A DNA stretch of 64,000 nt from Megachile rotundata (Eukaryota; Arthropoda; Insecta; Hymenoptera; Megachilidae): NCBI RefSeq assembly GCF_050947335.1, contig NW_027473467.1, positions 186,001 through 250,000 on the forward strand. Direction: 5' to 3'. The translations under genes and the position numbers were made by a program. The notes beneath the pieces are model-generated. The model was given only the letters and a program-made list of their open reading frames with translations, made no database searches and was not told the DNA's origin. Below are positions 14,780 to 32,293 of the stretch, piece after piece; positions within the stretch are counted from its first letter, which is position 1; each line of letters starts with the position of its first letter.

Positions 14780-17700
14780 ATGACACATTCACACAATCAC
14801 AATCACAATCACACATTCACAATCACGATCACACAATCACGATCACACAATCACAATCACACAATCACAATCACACAATCACAATCACACAATCACAATC
14901 ACACAATCAGAATCACACAATCACAATCACACAATCACAATCACACAATCACAATCACACAATCACAATCACACAATCACAATCACACAATCACAATCAC
15001 ACAATCTCAATCACGATCACACAATCACACAGTCACAATCCCACAATCACGATCACACAGTCACGATCACACAATCACACAGTCACGATCACACAATCAC
15101 ACTGTCACAATCCCACAATCACGATCACACAATCACGATCACACAGTCACGATCACACAATCACAATCACACAATCACAATCACACAATCTCAATCACGA
15201 TCACACAATCACACAGTCACAATCCCACAATCACGATCACACAATCACGATCACACAGTCACGATCACACAATCACAATCACACAATCAGAATCACACAA
15301 TCACAATAACACAATCACACAATCACGATCACACAATCACTATCACACAATCACGATCACACAATCACAATCACACATTCACACAATCACAATCACAATC
15401 ACACATTCACAATCACGATCACACAATCACGATCACACAATCACAATCACACAATCACAATCACACAATCACACAATCACACAATCACAATCACACAATC
15501 ACAATCACACAATCAGAATCACACAATCACAATCACACAATCACAATCACACAATCACAATCACACAATCACAATCACACAATCACAATCATACAATCAC
15601 AATCACACAATCTCAATCACGATCACACAATCACACAGTCACAATCCCACAATCACGATCACACAGTCACGATCACACAATCACACAGTCACGATCACAC
15701 AATCACACTGTTACAATCCCACAATCACGATCACACAATCACGATCACACAGTCACGATCACACAATCACAATAACACAGTCGCACAATCACGATCACAC
15801 AATCGCAATCACACAATCACAATCACACAATCACAATCATACAATCACAATCATACGATCGCAATCATACAATCACAATCATACCATCACAATCATACAA
15901 TCAGAATCATACAATCACAATCATACAATCACAATCATACAATCACAATCATACAATCACAATCATACAATCACAATCACACAATCACAATCATACAATC
16001 ACAATCATACAATCACAATCATAAAATCACAATCATAGAATCGAAATCATACAATCACAATCATACAACCGCAATCATACAATCACAATCATACAATCAC
16101 AGTCATACAATCACAGTCATACAATCACAGTCATACAATCACAGTTATACAATCACAATCATACTATCACAATCATACAATCACAATCATACAATCACAA
16201 TCAAACAATCGTAATCATACAATCACAATCATACAATCGCAATCATACAATCACAATATTACAATCACAATCATACAATCACAATCATACAATCGCAATC
16301 ATACAATCACAATCATTCAATCACAATCATACAATCACAATCATACGATCGCAATCATACAATCACAATCATACCATCACAAACATACAATCAGAATCAT
16401 ACAATCACAATCATACAATCACAATCATACAATCACAATCATACAATCACAATCATACAATCACAATCATACAATCACAATCATGCAATCACAATCATAC
16501 AATCACAATCATACAATCACAATCATACAATCACAGTCATACAATCACAATCATACAATCACAATCATACAATCGCAATCATACAATCACAATATTACAA
16601 TCACAATCATACAATCACAATCATACAATCGCAATCATACAATCACAATCACACAATCACAATCATACAATCACAATCATACAATCACAATCATACAATC
16701 ACAATCATAAAATCACAATCATAGAATCGAAATCATACAATCACAATCATACAACCGCAATCAGACAATCACAATCATACAATCACAATCATACAATCAC
16801 AATCATACAATCACAGTCATACAATCACAGTCATACAATCACAATCATACTATCACAATCATACAATCACAATCATACAACCACAATCAGACAATCACAA
16901 TCATACAATCACAATCATACAATCACAATCATACAATCACAGTCATACAATCACAGTCATACAATCACAGTCATACAATCACAGTTATACAATCACAATC
17001 ATACTATCACAATCATACAATCACAATCATACAATCACAATCAAACAATCGTAATCATACAATCACAATCATACAATCGCAATCATACAATCACAATATT
17101 ACAATCACAATCATACAATCACAATCATACAATCGCAATCATACAATCACAATCATTCAATCACAATCATACCATCACAATCATACGATCGCAATCATAC
17201 AATCACAATCATACCATCACAATCATACAATCAGAATCATACAATCACAATCATACAATCACAATCATACAATCACAATCATACAATCACAATCATACAA
17301 TCACAATCATACAATCACAATCATGCAATCACAATCATACAATCACAATCATACAATCACAATCATACAATCACAGTCATACAATCACAATCATACAATC
17401 ACAATCATACAATCGCAATCATACAATCACAATATTACAATCACAATCATACAATCACAATCATACAATCGCAATCATACAATCACAATCATTCAATCAC
17501 AATCATACAATCACAATCATACGATCGCAATCATACAATCACAATCATACCATCACAATCATACAATCACAATCATACAATCATAATCATACAATTACAA
17601 TCATACAATCACAATCATACTATCACAATCATACAATCGCAAGCATACAATCACAATCATACAATCACAATCCTACAATCGCAATCATACATTTACAATC

Positions 17701-19717
17701 TCCCAAATTCAATCATACAATCACAATCATACAGTCACAATCATACAATCACAATCGTACAATCACGATCATACTATCGCAATCATACAATCACAATCAA
17801 AAAGTCACAATCATACAATCACAATCATACAATCATAATCATACAAAGACAATCATACAATCACAATCATACAATCACAATCATACTATCACAATCATAC
17901 AATCACAATCATACAATCACAATCATACAATCACAATCATACAATCATAATCATACAATCACAATCATACAATCGCAATCATACAATCACAATCATACAA
18001 TCACAATCATACAATCAATATCATACAATCACAATCATACAATCACAATCATGCAATCACAATCATACAATCACATACATACAATCGCAATCATACAATC
18101 CCAATCATACAATCACAATCATACAATCGCAATCATACAATTACAATCTCCCAAATACAATCATACAATCACAATCATGCAATCACAATCATACAATCAC
18201 AATCCTACAATCACAATCATACAATCACAATCATACAGTCACAATCATACTGTCACAATCTTACCATCACAATCATACAATCACAATCATACAATCATAA
18301 TCATACAATCAGAATCATACAATCACAATCATACAATCACAATCACACAATCACAATCACACAATCACAATCACACAATCACAGTCACACAACCACAATC
18401 ACACAATCACAATCACACAATCACAATCACACTATCTCAATCACGATCACACAATCACACAGTCTCAATCCCACAATCACGATCACACAGTCACAATCCC
18501 ACAATCACGACCACACAGTCACGGTCACACAATCACAATCACGCAATCAGAATCACACAACCACAATAACACAGTCACACAATCACGATCACACAATCAC
18601 GATCACACATTCACGATCACGCAATCACGATCACGCAATCACGATCACGCAATCATGATCACAAAATCACGACCACATAATCACAATCACACAATCACGA
18701 TCACACAATCACAATCACACAATCTCAATCATGATCACACAATCACACAGTCACAATCCCACAATCACGATCACACAAACACGATCACACAGTCACGATC
18801 ACACAATCACACAGTCACAATCCCACAATCACGATCACACAATCACGATCGCACAGTCACGATCACACAATCACAATCACACAATCAGAATCACACAATC
18901 ACAATAACACAGTCACACAATCATGATCACACAATCACGATGACACAATCACGATCACACAGTCACGATCACTCAATCACAATCACACAATCACCATCAC
19001 ACAATCACCATCACACAATCACGATCACACAATCACAATAACACAATCACACAATCACGATCACGCAATCACTATCACAAAATCACGACCACACAATCAC
19101 AATCACACAATCGCGATCGCACAATCACGGTCGCACAATCACACAATCACAATCACTCAATCACAATCACACAATTACAATCACACAATCACGATCACTC
19201 AATCACGATCACACAATCACGGTCACACAATTACGATCACACAATCACAATCACACAATCACAGTCACACAATCACAATCACGCAGTCACAGTCACAATC
19301 ACGATCACACAAACACGATCACACAATCACGATCACACAATCACGACCACACAATCACGATCACACAATCACGATCACACAATCAAGATCACACTATCAC
19401 TATCACACAATCACTATCACAAAATCACAATCACACAATCACAATCACACAATCACAATCACACAATCACAATCTCACAATCACAATCACACAATCACAA
19501 TCACACAATCACAATCACACAATCACAATCACACAATCTCAATCACGATCACACAATCACACAGTCACAATCCCACAATCACGATCACACAATCACGATC
19601 ACACAGTCACGATCACACATTCACAATCACACAATCAGAATCACACAATCACAATAACACAATCACACAATCACGATCACACAATCACTATCACACAATC
19701 ACGATCACACTATCACA
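14780..19717. repeat. A3: A-type higher-order unit (4938 bp)
   Basis: Same module order as A1, with the T block about 15827-18336 and GCGATCGC at 19113-19120. It is one 14-mer shorter than A1 between the unit start and the first CATGCAATC landmark. It shares with A1, and with no other A copy, the ACAACCACAATAAC variant near 18557, the ACCATCAC variant near 17171, and four plain units between AATCTCAC and the next alpha block. It directly follows A'2, so two A-like units are adjacent here instead of alternating with B. Confidence 0.87.
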
Positions 19718-22700
19718 ATGACACATTCACACAATCACAATCACAATCACACATTCACAATCACGATCACACAATCACGATCACACAATCACAATCACAC
19801 AATCACAATCACACAATCACAATCACACAATCACAATCACACAATCACAATCACACAATCAGAATCACACAATCACAATCACACAATCACAATCACACAA
19901 TCACAATCACACAATCACAATCACACAATCACAATCACACAATCACAATCACACAATTTCAATCACGATCACACAATCACACAGTCACAATCCCACAATC
20001 ACGATCACACAGTCACGATCACACAATCACACAGTCACGATCACACAATCACACTGTCACAATCCCACAATCACGATCACACAATCACGATCACACAGTC
20101 ACGATCACACAATCACAATAACACAATCAGAATCACACAATCACAATAACACAGTCGCACAATCACGATCACACAATCACAATCACACCATCACAATCAC
20201 ACAATCACAATCACACAATCACAATCACACAATTACAATCACACAATCACTATCACAAAATCACGATCACACAATCACAATCACACAATCACAATCACAC
20301 AATCACAATCACACAATCACGATCACACAATCACGATCACACAATCACGATCGCGCAATCACGATCACACAATCTCGATCGCACAATCACAATCACACAG
20401 TCACACAATCACAATCACAATCACAATCACACAATCACAATCACACAATCAGAATCACACAATCACAATCACACAATCACAATCACACAATCACAATCAC
20501 ACAATCACAATCACACAATCACAATCACACAATCAGTATCACACAATCACAATCACACATTCACAATCACGATCACATAATCACGATCACACAATCACAA
20601 TCACACAATCACAATCACACAATCACAATCACACAATCACAATCATACAATCACAATCATACAATCACAATCATACAATCACAATCATAAAATCACAATC
20701 ATAGAATCGAAATCATACAATCACAATCATACAACCGCAATCAGACAATCACAATCATACAATCACAATCATACAATCACAATCATACAATCACAGTCAT
20801 ACAATCACAGTCATACAATCACAATCATACTATCACAATCATACAATCACAATCATACAACCACAATCAGACAATCACAATCATACAATCACAATCATAC
20901 AATCACAATCATACAATCACAGTCATACAATCACAGTCATACAATCACAGTCATACAATCACAGTTATACAATCACAATCATACTATCACAATCATACAA
21001 TCACAATCATACAATCACAATAAAACAATCGTAATCATACAATCACAATCATACAATCGCAATCATACAATCACAATATTACAATCACAATCATACAATC
21101 ACAATCATACAATCGCAATCGTACATTCACAATCATTCAATCACAATCATACAATCACAATCATGCAATCACAATCATACAATCACAATCATACAATCAC
21201 AATCATACAATCACAGTCATACAATCACAATCATACAATCACAATCATACAATCGCAATTATACAATCACAATATTACAATCACAATCATACAATCACAA
21301 TCATACAATCGCAATCATACAATCACAATCATTCAATCACAATCATACAATCACAATCATACGATCGCAATCATACAATCACAATCATACCATCACAATC
21401 ATACAATCACAATCATACAATCATAATCATACAATTACAATCATACAATCACAATCATACTATCACAATCATACAATCGCAAGCATACAATCACAATCAT
21501 ACAATCACAATCCTACAATCGCAATCATACAATTACAATCATACAATCATAATCATACAATCACAATCATACAATCGCAATCATACAATCACAATCATAC
21601 AATCACAATCATACAATCAATATCATACAATCACAATCATACAATCACAATCATACAATCACAATCATGCAATCACAATCATACAATCATAATCATACAA
21701 TGACAATCATACAATCACAATCATACAATCACAATCATACATTCACAATCATACATCCACAATCAGACAATCACAATCATACAATCACAATCATACAACC
21801 ACAATCATACATTCACAATCATACAACCACAATCAGACAATCACAATCATACAATCACAATCATACAATCACAATCATACAATCACAATCATACAATCAC
21901 AATCATACAATCAATATCATACAATCACAATCATACAATCACAATCATGCAATCACAATCATACAATCGCATTCACACAATCGCAATCATACAATCACAA
22001 TCATACAATCAAAATCATACAATCACAATCATACAATCGCAATCATACAATTACAATCTCCCAAATACAATCATACAATCACAATCATACAATCACAATC
22101 ATACAATCACAATCATACAATCACAATCATACAATCAGAATCATACAATCACAATCATACAATCACAATCACACAATCACAATCACACAATCACAATCAC
22201 ACAATCACAGTCACACAACCACAATCACACAATCACAATCACACAATCACAATCACACTATCTCAATCACGATCACACAATCACACAGTCTCAATCCCAC
22301 AATCACGATCACACAGTCACAATCCCACAATCACGACCACACAGTCACGGTCACACAATCACAATCACGCAATCAGAATCACACAATCACAATAACACAG
22401 TCACACAATCACGATCACACAATCACGATCACACATTCACGATCACGCAATCACGATCACGCAATCACGATCACGCAATCATGATCACAAAATCACGACC
22501 ACATAATCACAATCACACAATCACGATCACACAATCACAATCACACAATCTCAATCATGATCACACAATCACACAGTCACAATCCCACAATCACGATCAC
22601 ACAAACACGATCACACAGTCACGATCACACAATCACACAGTCACAATCCCACAATCACGATCACACAATCACGATCGCACAGTCACGATCACACAATCAC

Positions 22701-23529
22701 AATCACACAATCAGAATCACACAATCACAATAACACAGTCACACAATCATGATCACACAATCACGATGACACAATCACGATCACACAGTCACGATCACTC
22801 AATCACAATCACACAATCACCATCACACAATCACCATCACACAATCACGATCACACAATCACAATAACACAATCACAATAACACAATCACACAATCACGA
22901 TCACGCAATCACTATCACAAAATCACGACCACACAATCACAATCACACAATCGCGATCGCACAATCACGGTCGCACAATCACACAATCACAATCACTCAA
23001 TCACAATCACACAATTACAATCACACAATCACGATCACTCAATCACGATCACACAATCACGGTCACACAATTACGATCACACAATCACAATCACACAATC
23101 ACAGTCACACAATCACAATCACGCAGTCACAGTCACAATCACGATCACACAAACACGATCACACAATCACGATCACACAATCACGACCACACAATCACGA
23201 TCACACAATCACGATCACACAATCAAGATCACACTATCACTATCACACAATCACTATCACAAAATCACAATCACACAATCACAATCACACAATCACAATC
23301 TCACAATCACAATCACACAATCACAATCACACAATCACAATCACACAATCTCAATCACGATCACACAATCACACAGTCACAATCCCACAATCACGATCAC
23401 ACAATCACGATCACACAGTCACGATCACACATTCACAATCACACAATCAGAATCACACAATCACAATAACACAATCACACAATCACGATCACACAATCAC
23501 TATCACACAATCACGATCACACTATCACA
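19718..23529. repeat. B2: B-type higher-order unit (3812 bp)
   Basis: Module order matches B1, with one extra 14-mer in the alpha/beta part. Delta runs about 20150-20635, the T block about 20635-22160, and gamma about 22162-23270. GCGATCGC is at 22953-22960. It carries AATCGTACATTCAC near 21117, also seen in B1 and B3. Confidence 0.87.
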
Positions 23530-26500
23530 ATGACACATTCACACAATCACAATCACAATCACACATTCACAATCACGATCACACAATCACGATCACACAA
23601 TCACAATCACACAATCACAATCACACAATCACAATCACACAATCACAATCACACAATCAGAATCACACAATCACAATCACACAATCACAATCACACAATC
23701 ACAATCACACAATCACAATCACACAATCACAATCACACAATCACAATCACACAATCTCAATCACGATCACACAATCACACAGTCACAATCCCACAATCAC
23801 GATCACACAGTCACGATCACACAATCACACAGTCACGATCACACAATCACACTGTCACAATCCCACAATCACGATCACACAATCACGATCACACAGTCAC
23901 GATCACACAATCACAATCACACAATCACAATCACACAATCTCAATCACGATCACACAATCACACAGTCACAATCCCACAATCACGATCACACAATCACGA
24001 TCACACAGTCACGATCACACAATCACAATCACACAATCAGAATCACACAATCACAATAACACAATCACACAATCACGATCACACAATCACTATCACACAA
24101 TCACGATCACACAATCACAATCACACATTCACACAATCACAATCACAATCACACATTCACAATCACGATCACACAATCACGATCACACAATCACAATCAC
24201 ACAATCACAATCACACAATCACACAATCACACAATCACAATCACACAATCACAATCACACAATCAGAATCACACAATCACAATCACACAATCACAATCAC
24301 ACAATCACAATCACACAATCACAATCACACAATCACAATCATACAATCACAATCACACAATCTCAATCACGATCACACAATCACACAGTCACAATCCCAC
24401 AATCACGATCACACAGTCACGATCACACAATCACACAGTCACGATCACACAATCACACTGTTACAATCCCACAATCACGATCACACAATCACGATCACAC
24501 AGTCACGATCACACAATCACAATAACACAGTCGCACAATCACGATCACACAATCGCAATCACACAATCACAATCACACAATCACAATCATACAATCACAA
24601 TCATACGATCGCAATCATACAATCACAATCATACCATCACAATCATACAATCAGAATCATACAATCACAATCATACAATCACAATCATACAATCACAATC
24701 ATACAATCACAATCATACAATCACAATCACACAATCACAATCATACAATCACAATCATACAATCACAATCATACAATCACAATCATAAAATCACAATCAT
24801 AGAATCGAAATCATACAATCACAATCATACAACCGCAATCATACAATCACAATCATACAATCACAGTCATACAATCACAGTCATACAATCACAGTCATAC
24901 AATCACAGTTATACAATCACAATCATACTATCACAATCATACAATCACAATCATACAATCACAATCAAACAATCGTAATCATACAATCACAATCATACAA
25001 TCGCAATCATACAATCACAATATTACAATCACAATCATACAATCACAATCATACAATCGCAATCATACAATCACAATCATTCAATCACAATCATACAATC
25101 ACAATCATACGATCGCAATCATACAATCACAATCATACCATCACAAACATACAATCAGAATCATACAATCACAATCATACAATCACAATCATACAATCAC
25201 AATCATACAATCACAATCATACAATCACAATCATACAATCACAATCATGCAATCACAATCATACAATCACAATCATACAATCACAATCATACAATCACAG
25301 TCATACAATCACAATCATACAATCACAATCATACAATCGCAATCATACAATCACAATATTACAATCACAATCATACAATCACAATCATACAATCGCAATC
25401 ATACAATCACAATCACACAATCACAATCATACAATCACAATCATACAATCACAATCATACAATCACAATCATAAAATCACAATCATAGAATCGAAATCAT
25501 ACAATCACAATCATACAACCGCAATCAGACAATCACAATCATACAATCACAATCATACAATCACAATCATACAATCACAGTCATACAATCACAGTCATAC
25601 AATCACAATCATACTATCACAATCATACAATCACAATCATACAACCACAATCAGACAATCACAATCATACAATCACAATCATACAATCACAATCATACAA
25701 TCACAGTCATACAATCACAGTCATACAATCACAGTCATACAATCACAGTTATACAATCACAATCATACTATCACAATCATACAATCACAATCATACAATC
25801 ACAATCAAACAATCGTAATCATACAATCACAATCATACAATCGCAATCATACAATCACAATATTACAATCACAATCATACAATCACAATCATACAATCGC
25901 AATCATACAATCACAATCATTCAATCACAATCATACAATCACAATCATACGATCGCAATCATACAATCACAATCATACCATCACAATCATACAATCAGAA
26001 TCATACAATCACAATCATACAATCACAATCATACAATCACAATCATACAATCACAATCATACAATCACAATCATACAATCACAATCATGCAATCACAATC
26101 ATACAATCACAATCATACAATCACAATCATACAATCACAGTCATACAATCCCAATCATACAATCACAATCATACAATCGCAATCATACAATCACAATATT
26201 ACAATCACAATCATACAATCACAATCATACAATCGCAATCATACAATCACAATCATTCAATCACAATCATACAATCACAATCATACGATCGCAATCATAC
26301 AATCACAATCATACCATCACAATCATACAATCACAATCATACAATCATAATCATACAATTACAATCATACAATCACAATCATACTATCACAATCATACAA
26401 TCGCAAGCATACAATCACAATCATACAATCACAATCCTACAATCGCAATCATACATTTACAATCTCCCAAATTCAATCATACAATCACAATCATACAGTC

Positions 26501-28495
26501 ACAATCATACAATCACAATCGTACAATCACGATCATACTATCGCAATCATACAATCACAATCAAAAAGTCACAATCATACAATCACAATCATACAATCAT
26601 AATCATACAAAGACAATCATACAATCACAATCATACAATCACAATCATACTATCACAATCATACAATCACAATCATACAATCACAATCATACAATCACAA
26701 TCATACAATCATAATCATACAATCACAATCATACAATCGCAATCATACAATCACAATCATACAATCACAATCATACAATCAATATCATACAATCACAATC
26801 ATACAATCACAATCATGCAATCACAATCATACAATCACATACATACAATCGCAATCATACAATCCCAATCATACAATCACAATCATACAATCGCAATCAT
26901 ACAATTACAATCTCCCAAATACAATCATACAATCACAATCATGCAATCACAATCATACAATCACAATCCTACAATCACAATCATACAATCACAATCATAC
27001 AGTCACAATCATACTGTCACAATCTTACCATCACAATCATACAATCACAATCATACAATCATAATCATACAATCAGAATCATACAATCACAATCATACAA
27101 TCACAATCACACAATCACAATCACACAATCACAATCACACAATCACAGTCACACAACCACAATCACACAATCACAATCACACAATCACAATCACACTATC
27201 TCAATCACGATCACACAATCACACAGTCTCAATCCCACAATCACGATCACACAGTCACAATCCCACAATCACGACCACACAGTCACGGTCACACAATCAC
27301 AATCACGCAATCAGAATCACACAATCACAATAACACAGTCACACAATCACGATCACACAATCACGATCACACATTCACGATCACGCAATCACGATCACGC
27401 AATCACGATCACGCAATCATGATCACAAAATCACGACCACATAATCACAATCACACAATCACGATCACACAATCACAATCACACAATCTCAATCATGATC
27501 ACACAATCACACAGTCACAATCCCACAATCACGATCACACAAACACGATCACACAGTCACGATCACACAATCACACAGTCACAATCCCACAATCACGATC
27601 ACACAATCACGATCGCACAGTCACGATCACACAATCACAATCACACAATCAGAATCACACAATCACAATAACACAGTCACACAATCATGATCACACAATC
27701 ACGATGACACAATCACGATCACACAGTCACGATCACTCAATCACAATCACACAATCACCATCACACAATCACCATCACACAATCACGATCACACAATCAC
27801 AATAACACAATCACACAATCACGATCACGCAATCACTATCACAAAATCACGACCACACAATCACAATCACACAATCGCGATCGCACAATCACGGTCGCAC
27901 AATCACACAATCACAATCACTCAATCACAATCACACAATTACAATCACACAATCACGATCACTCAATCACGATCACACAATCACGGTCACACAATTACGA
28001 TCACACAATCACAATCACACAATCACAGTCACACAATCACAATCACGCAGTCACAGTCACAATCACGATCACACAAACACGATCACACAATCACGATCAC
28101 ACAATCACGACCACACAATCACGATCACACAATCACGATCACACAATCAAGATCACACTATCACTATCACACAATCACTATCACAAAATCACAATCACAC
28201 AATCACAATCACACAATCACAATCACACAATCACAATCTCACAATCACAATCACACAATCACAATCACACAATCACAATCACACAATCACAATCACACAA
28301 TCACAATCACACAATCTCAATCACGATCACACAATCACACAGTCACAATCCCACAATCACGATCACACAATCACGATCACACAGTCACGATCACACATTC
28401 ACAATCACACAATCAGAATCACACAATCACAATAACACAATCACACAATCACGATCACACAATCACTATCACACAATCACGATCACACTATCACA
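23530..28495. repeat. A4: A-type higher-order unit (4966 bp)
   Basis: A-type order with the T block about 24579-27100 and GCGATCGC at 27877-27884. It belongs to the second A subtype with A5 and the 5' part of A'2. That subtype has AATCCCAATCAT near 26148 and lacks the ACCATCAC and ACAACCAC variants of A1/A3 at the matching sites. Gamma ends A-style with a single AATAACAC, and five plain units follow AATCTCAC, against four in A1/A3. Confidence 0.87.
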
Positions 28496-31400
28496 ATGAC
28501 ACATTCACACAATCACAATCACAATCACACATTCACAATCACGATCACACAATCACGATCACACAATCACAATCACACAATCACAATCACACAATCACAA
28601 TCACACAATCACAATCACACAATCACAATCACACAATCAGAATCACACAATCACAATCACACAATCACAATCACACAATCACAATCACACAATCACAATC
28701 ACACAATCACAATCACACAATTTCAATCACGATCACACAATCACACAGTCACAATCCCACAATCACGATCACACAGTCACGATCACACAATCACACAGTC
28801 ACGATCACACAATCACACTGTCACAATCCCACAATCACGATCACACAATCACGATCACACAGTCACGATCACACAATCACAATAACACAATCAGAATCAC
28901 ACAATCACAATAACACAGTCGCACAATCACGATCACACAATCACAATCACACCATCACAATCACACAATCACAATCACACAATCACAATCACACAATTAC
29001 AATCACACAATCACTATCACAAAATCACGATCACACAATCACAATCACACAATCACAATCACACAATCACAATCACACAATCACGATCACACAATCACGA
29101 TCACACAATCACGATCGCGCAATCACGATCACACAATCTCGATCGCACAATCACAATCACACAGTCACACAATCACAATCACAATCACAATCACACAATC
29201 ACAATCACACAATCAGAATCACACAATCACAATCACACAATCACAATCACACAATCACAATCACACAATCACAATCACACAATCACAATCACACAATCAG
29301 TATCACACAATCACAATCACACATTCACAATCACGATCACATAATCACGATCACACAATCACAATCACACAATCACAATCACACAATCACAATCACACAA
29401 TCACAATCATACAATCACAATCATACAATCACAATCATACAATCACAATCATAAAATCACAATCATAGAATCGAAATCATACAATCACAATCATACAACC
29501 GCAATCAGACAATCACAATCATACAATCACAATCATACAATCACAATCATACAATCACAGTCATACAATCACAGTCATACAATCACAATCATACTATCAC
29601 AATCATACAATCACAATCATACAACCACAATCAGACAATCACAATCATACAATCACAATCATACAATCACAATCATACAATCACAGTCATACAATCACAG
29701 TCATACAATCACAGTCATACAATCACAGTTATACAATCACAATCATACTATCACAATCATACAATCACAATCATACAATCACAATAAAACAATCGTAATC
29801 ATACAATCACAATCATACAATCGCAATCATACAATCACAATATTACAATCACAATCATACAATCACAATCATACAATCGCAATCGTACATTCACAATCAT
29901 TCAATCACAATCATACAATCACAATCATGCAATCACAATCATACAATCACAATCATACAATCACAATCATACAATCACAGTCATACAATCACAATCATAC
30001 AATCACAATCATACAATCGCAATTATACAATCACAATATTACAATCACAATCATACAATCACAATCATACAATCGCAATCATACAATCACAATCATTCAA
30101 TCACAATCATACAATCACAATCATACGATCGCAATCATACAATCACAATCATACCATCACAATCATACAATCACAATCATACAATCATAATCATACAATT
30201 ACAATCATACAATCACAATCATACTATCACAATCATACAATCGCAAGCATACAATCACAATCATACAATCACAATCCTACAATCGCAATCATACAATTAC
30301 AATCATACAATCATAATCATACAATCACAATCATACAATCGCAATCATACAATCACAATCATACAATCACAATCATACAATCAATATCATACAATCACAA
30401 TCATACAATCACAATCATACAATCACAATCATGCAATCACAATCATACAATCATAATCATACAATGACAATCATACAATCACAATCATACAATCACAATC
30501 ATACATTCACAATCATACATCCACAATCAGACAATCACAATCATACAATCACAATCATACAACCACAATCATACATTCACAATCATACAACCACAATCAG
30601 ACAATCACAATCATACAATCACAATCATACAATCACAATCATACAATCACAATCATACAATCACAATCATACAATCAATATCATACAATCACAATCATAC
30701 AATCACAATCATGCAATCACAATCATACAATCGCATTCACACAATCGCAATCATACAATCACAATCATACAATCAAAATCATACAATCACAATCATACAA
30801 TCGCAATCATACAATTACAATCTCCCAAATACAATCATACAATCACAATCATACAATCACAATCATACAATCACAATCATACAATCACAATCATACAATC
30901 AGAATCATACAATCACAATCATACAATCACAATCACACAATCACAATCACACAATCACAATCACACAATCACAGTCACACAACCACAATCACACAATCAC
31001 AATCACACAATCACAATCACACTATCTCAATCACGATCACACAATCACACAGTCTCAATCCCACAATCACGATCACACAGTCACAATCCCACAATCACGA
31101 CCACACAGTCACGGTCACACAATCACAATCACGCAATCAGAATCACACAATCACAATAACACAGTCACACAATCACGATCACACAATCACGATCACACAT
31201 TCACGATCACGCAATCACGATCACGCAATCACGACCACGCAATCATGATCACAAAATCACGACCACATAATCACAATCACACAATCACGATCACACAATC
31301 ACAATCACACAATCTCAATCATGATCACACAATCACACAGTCACAATCCCACAATCACGATCACACAAACACGATCACACAGTCACGATCACACAATCAC

Positions 31401-32293
31401 ACAGTCACAATCCCACAATCACGATCACACAATCACGATCGCACAGTCACGATCACACAATCACAATCACACAATCAGAATCACACAATCACAATAACAC
31501 AGTCACACAATCATGATCACACAATCACGATGACACAATCACGATCACACAGTCACGATCACTCAATCACAATCACACAATCACCATCACACAATCACCA
31601 TCACACAATCACGATCACACAATCACAATAACACAATCACAATAACACAATCACACAATCACGATCACGCAATCACTATCACAAAATCACGACCACACAA
31701 TCACAATCACACAATCGCGATCGCACAATCACGGTCGCACAATCACACAATCACAATCACTCAATCACAATCACACAATTACAATCACACAATCACGATC
31801 ACTCAATCACGATCACACAATCACGGTCACACAATTACGATCACACAATCACAATCACACAATCACAGTCACACAATCACAATCACGCAGTCACAGTCAC
31901 AATCACGATCACACAAACACGATCACACAATCACGATCACACAATCACGACCACACAATCACGATCACACAATCACGATCACACAATCAAGATCACACTA
32001 TCACTATCACACAATCACTATCACAAAATCACAATCACACAATCACAATCACACAATCACAATCTCACAATCACAATCACACAATCACAATCACACAATC
32101 ACAATCACACAATCTCAATCACGATCACACAATCACACAGTCACAATCCCACAATCACGATCACACAATCACGATCACACAGTCACGATCACACATTCAC
32201 AATCACACAATCAGAATCACACAATCACAATAACACAATCACACAATCACGATCACACAATCACTATCACACAATCACGATCACACTATCACA
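28496..32293. repeat. B3: B-type higher-order unit (3798 bp)
   Basis: Same length as B1, with all module landmarks at the same offsets. The T block runs about 29398-30924, and GCGATCGC is at 31717-31724. One private substitution is visible in the gamma triplet: CACGACCACGC near 31229, where B1 and B2 read CACGATCACGC. Confidence 0.87.
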
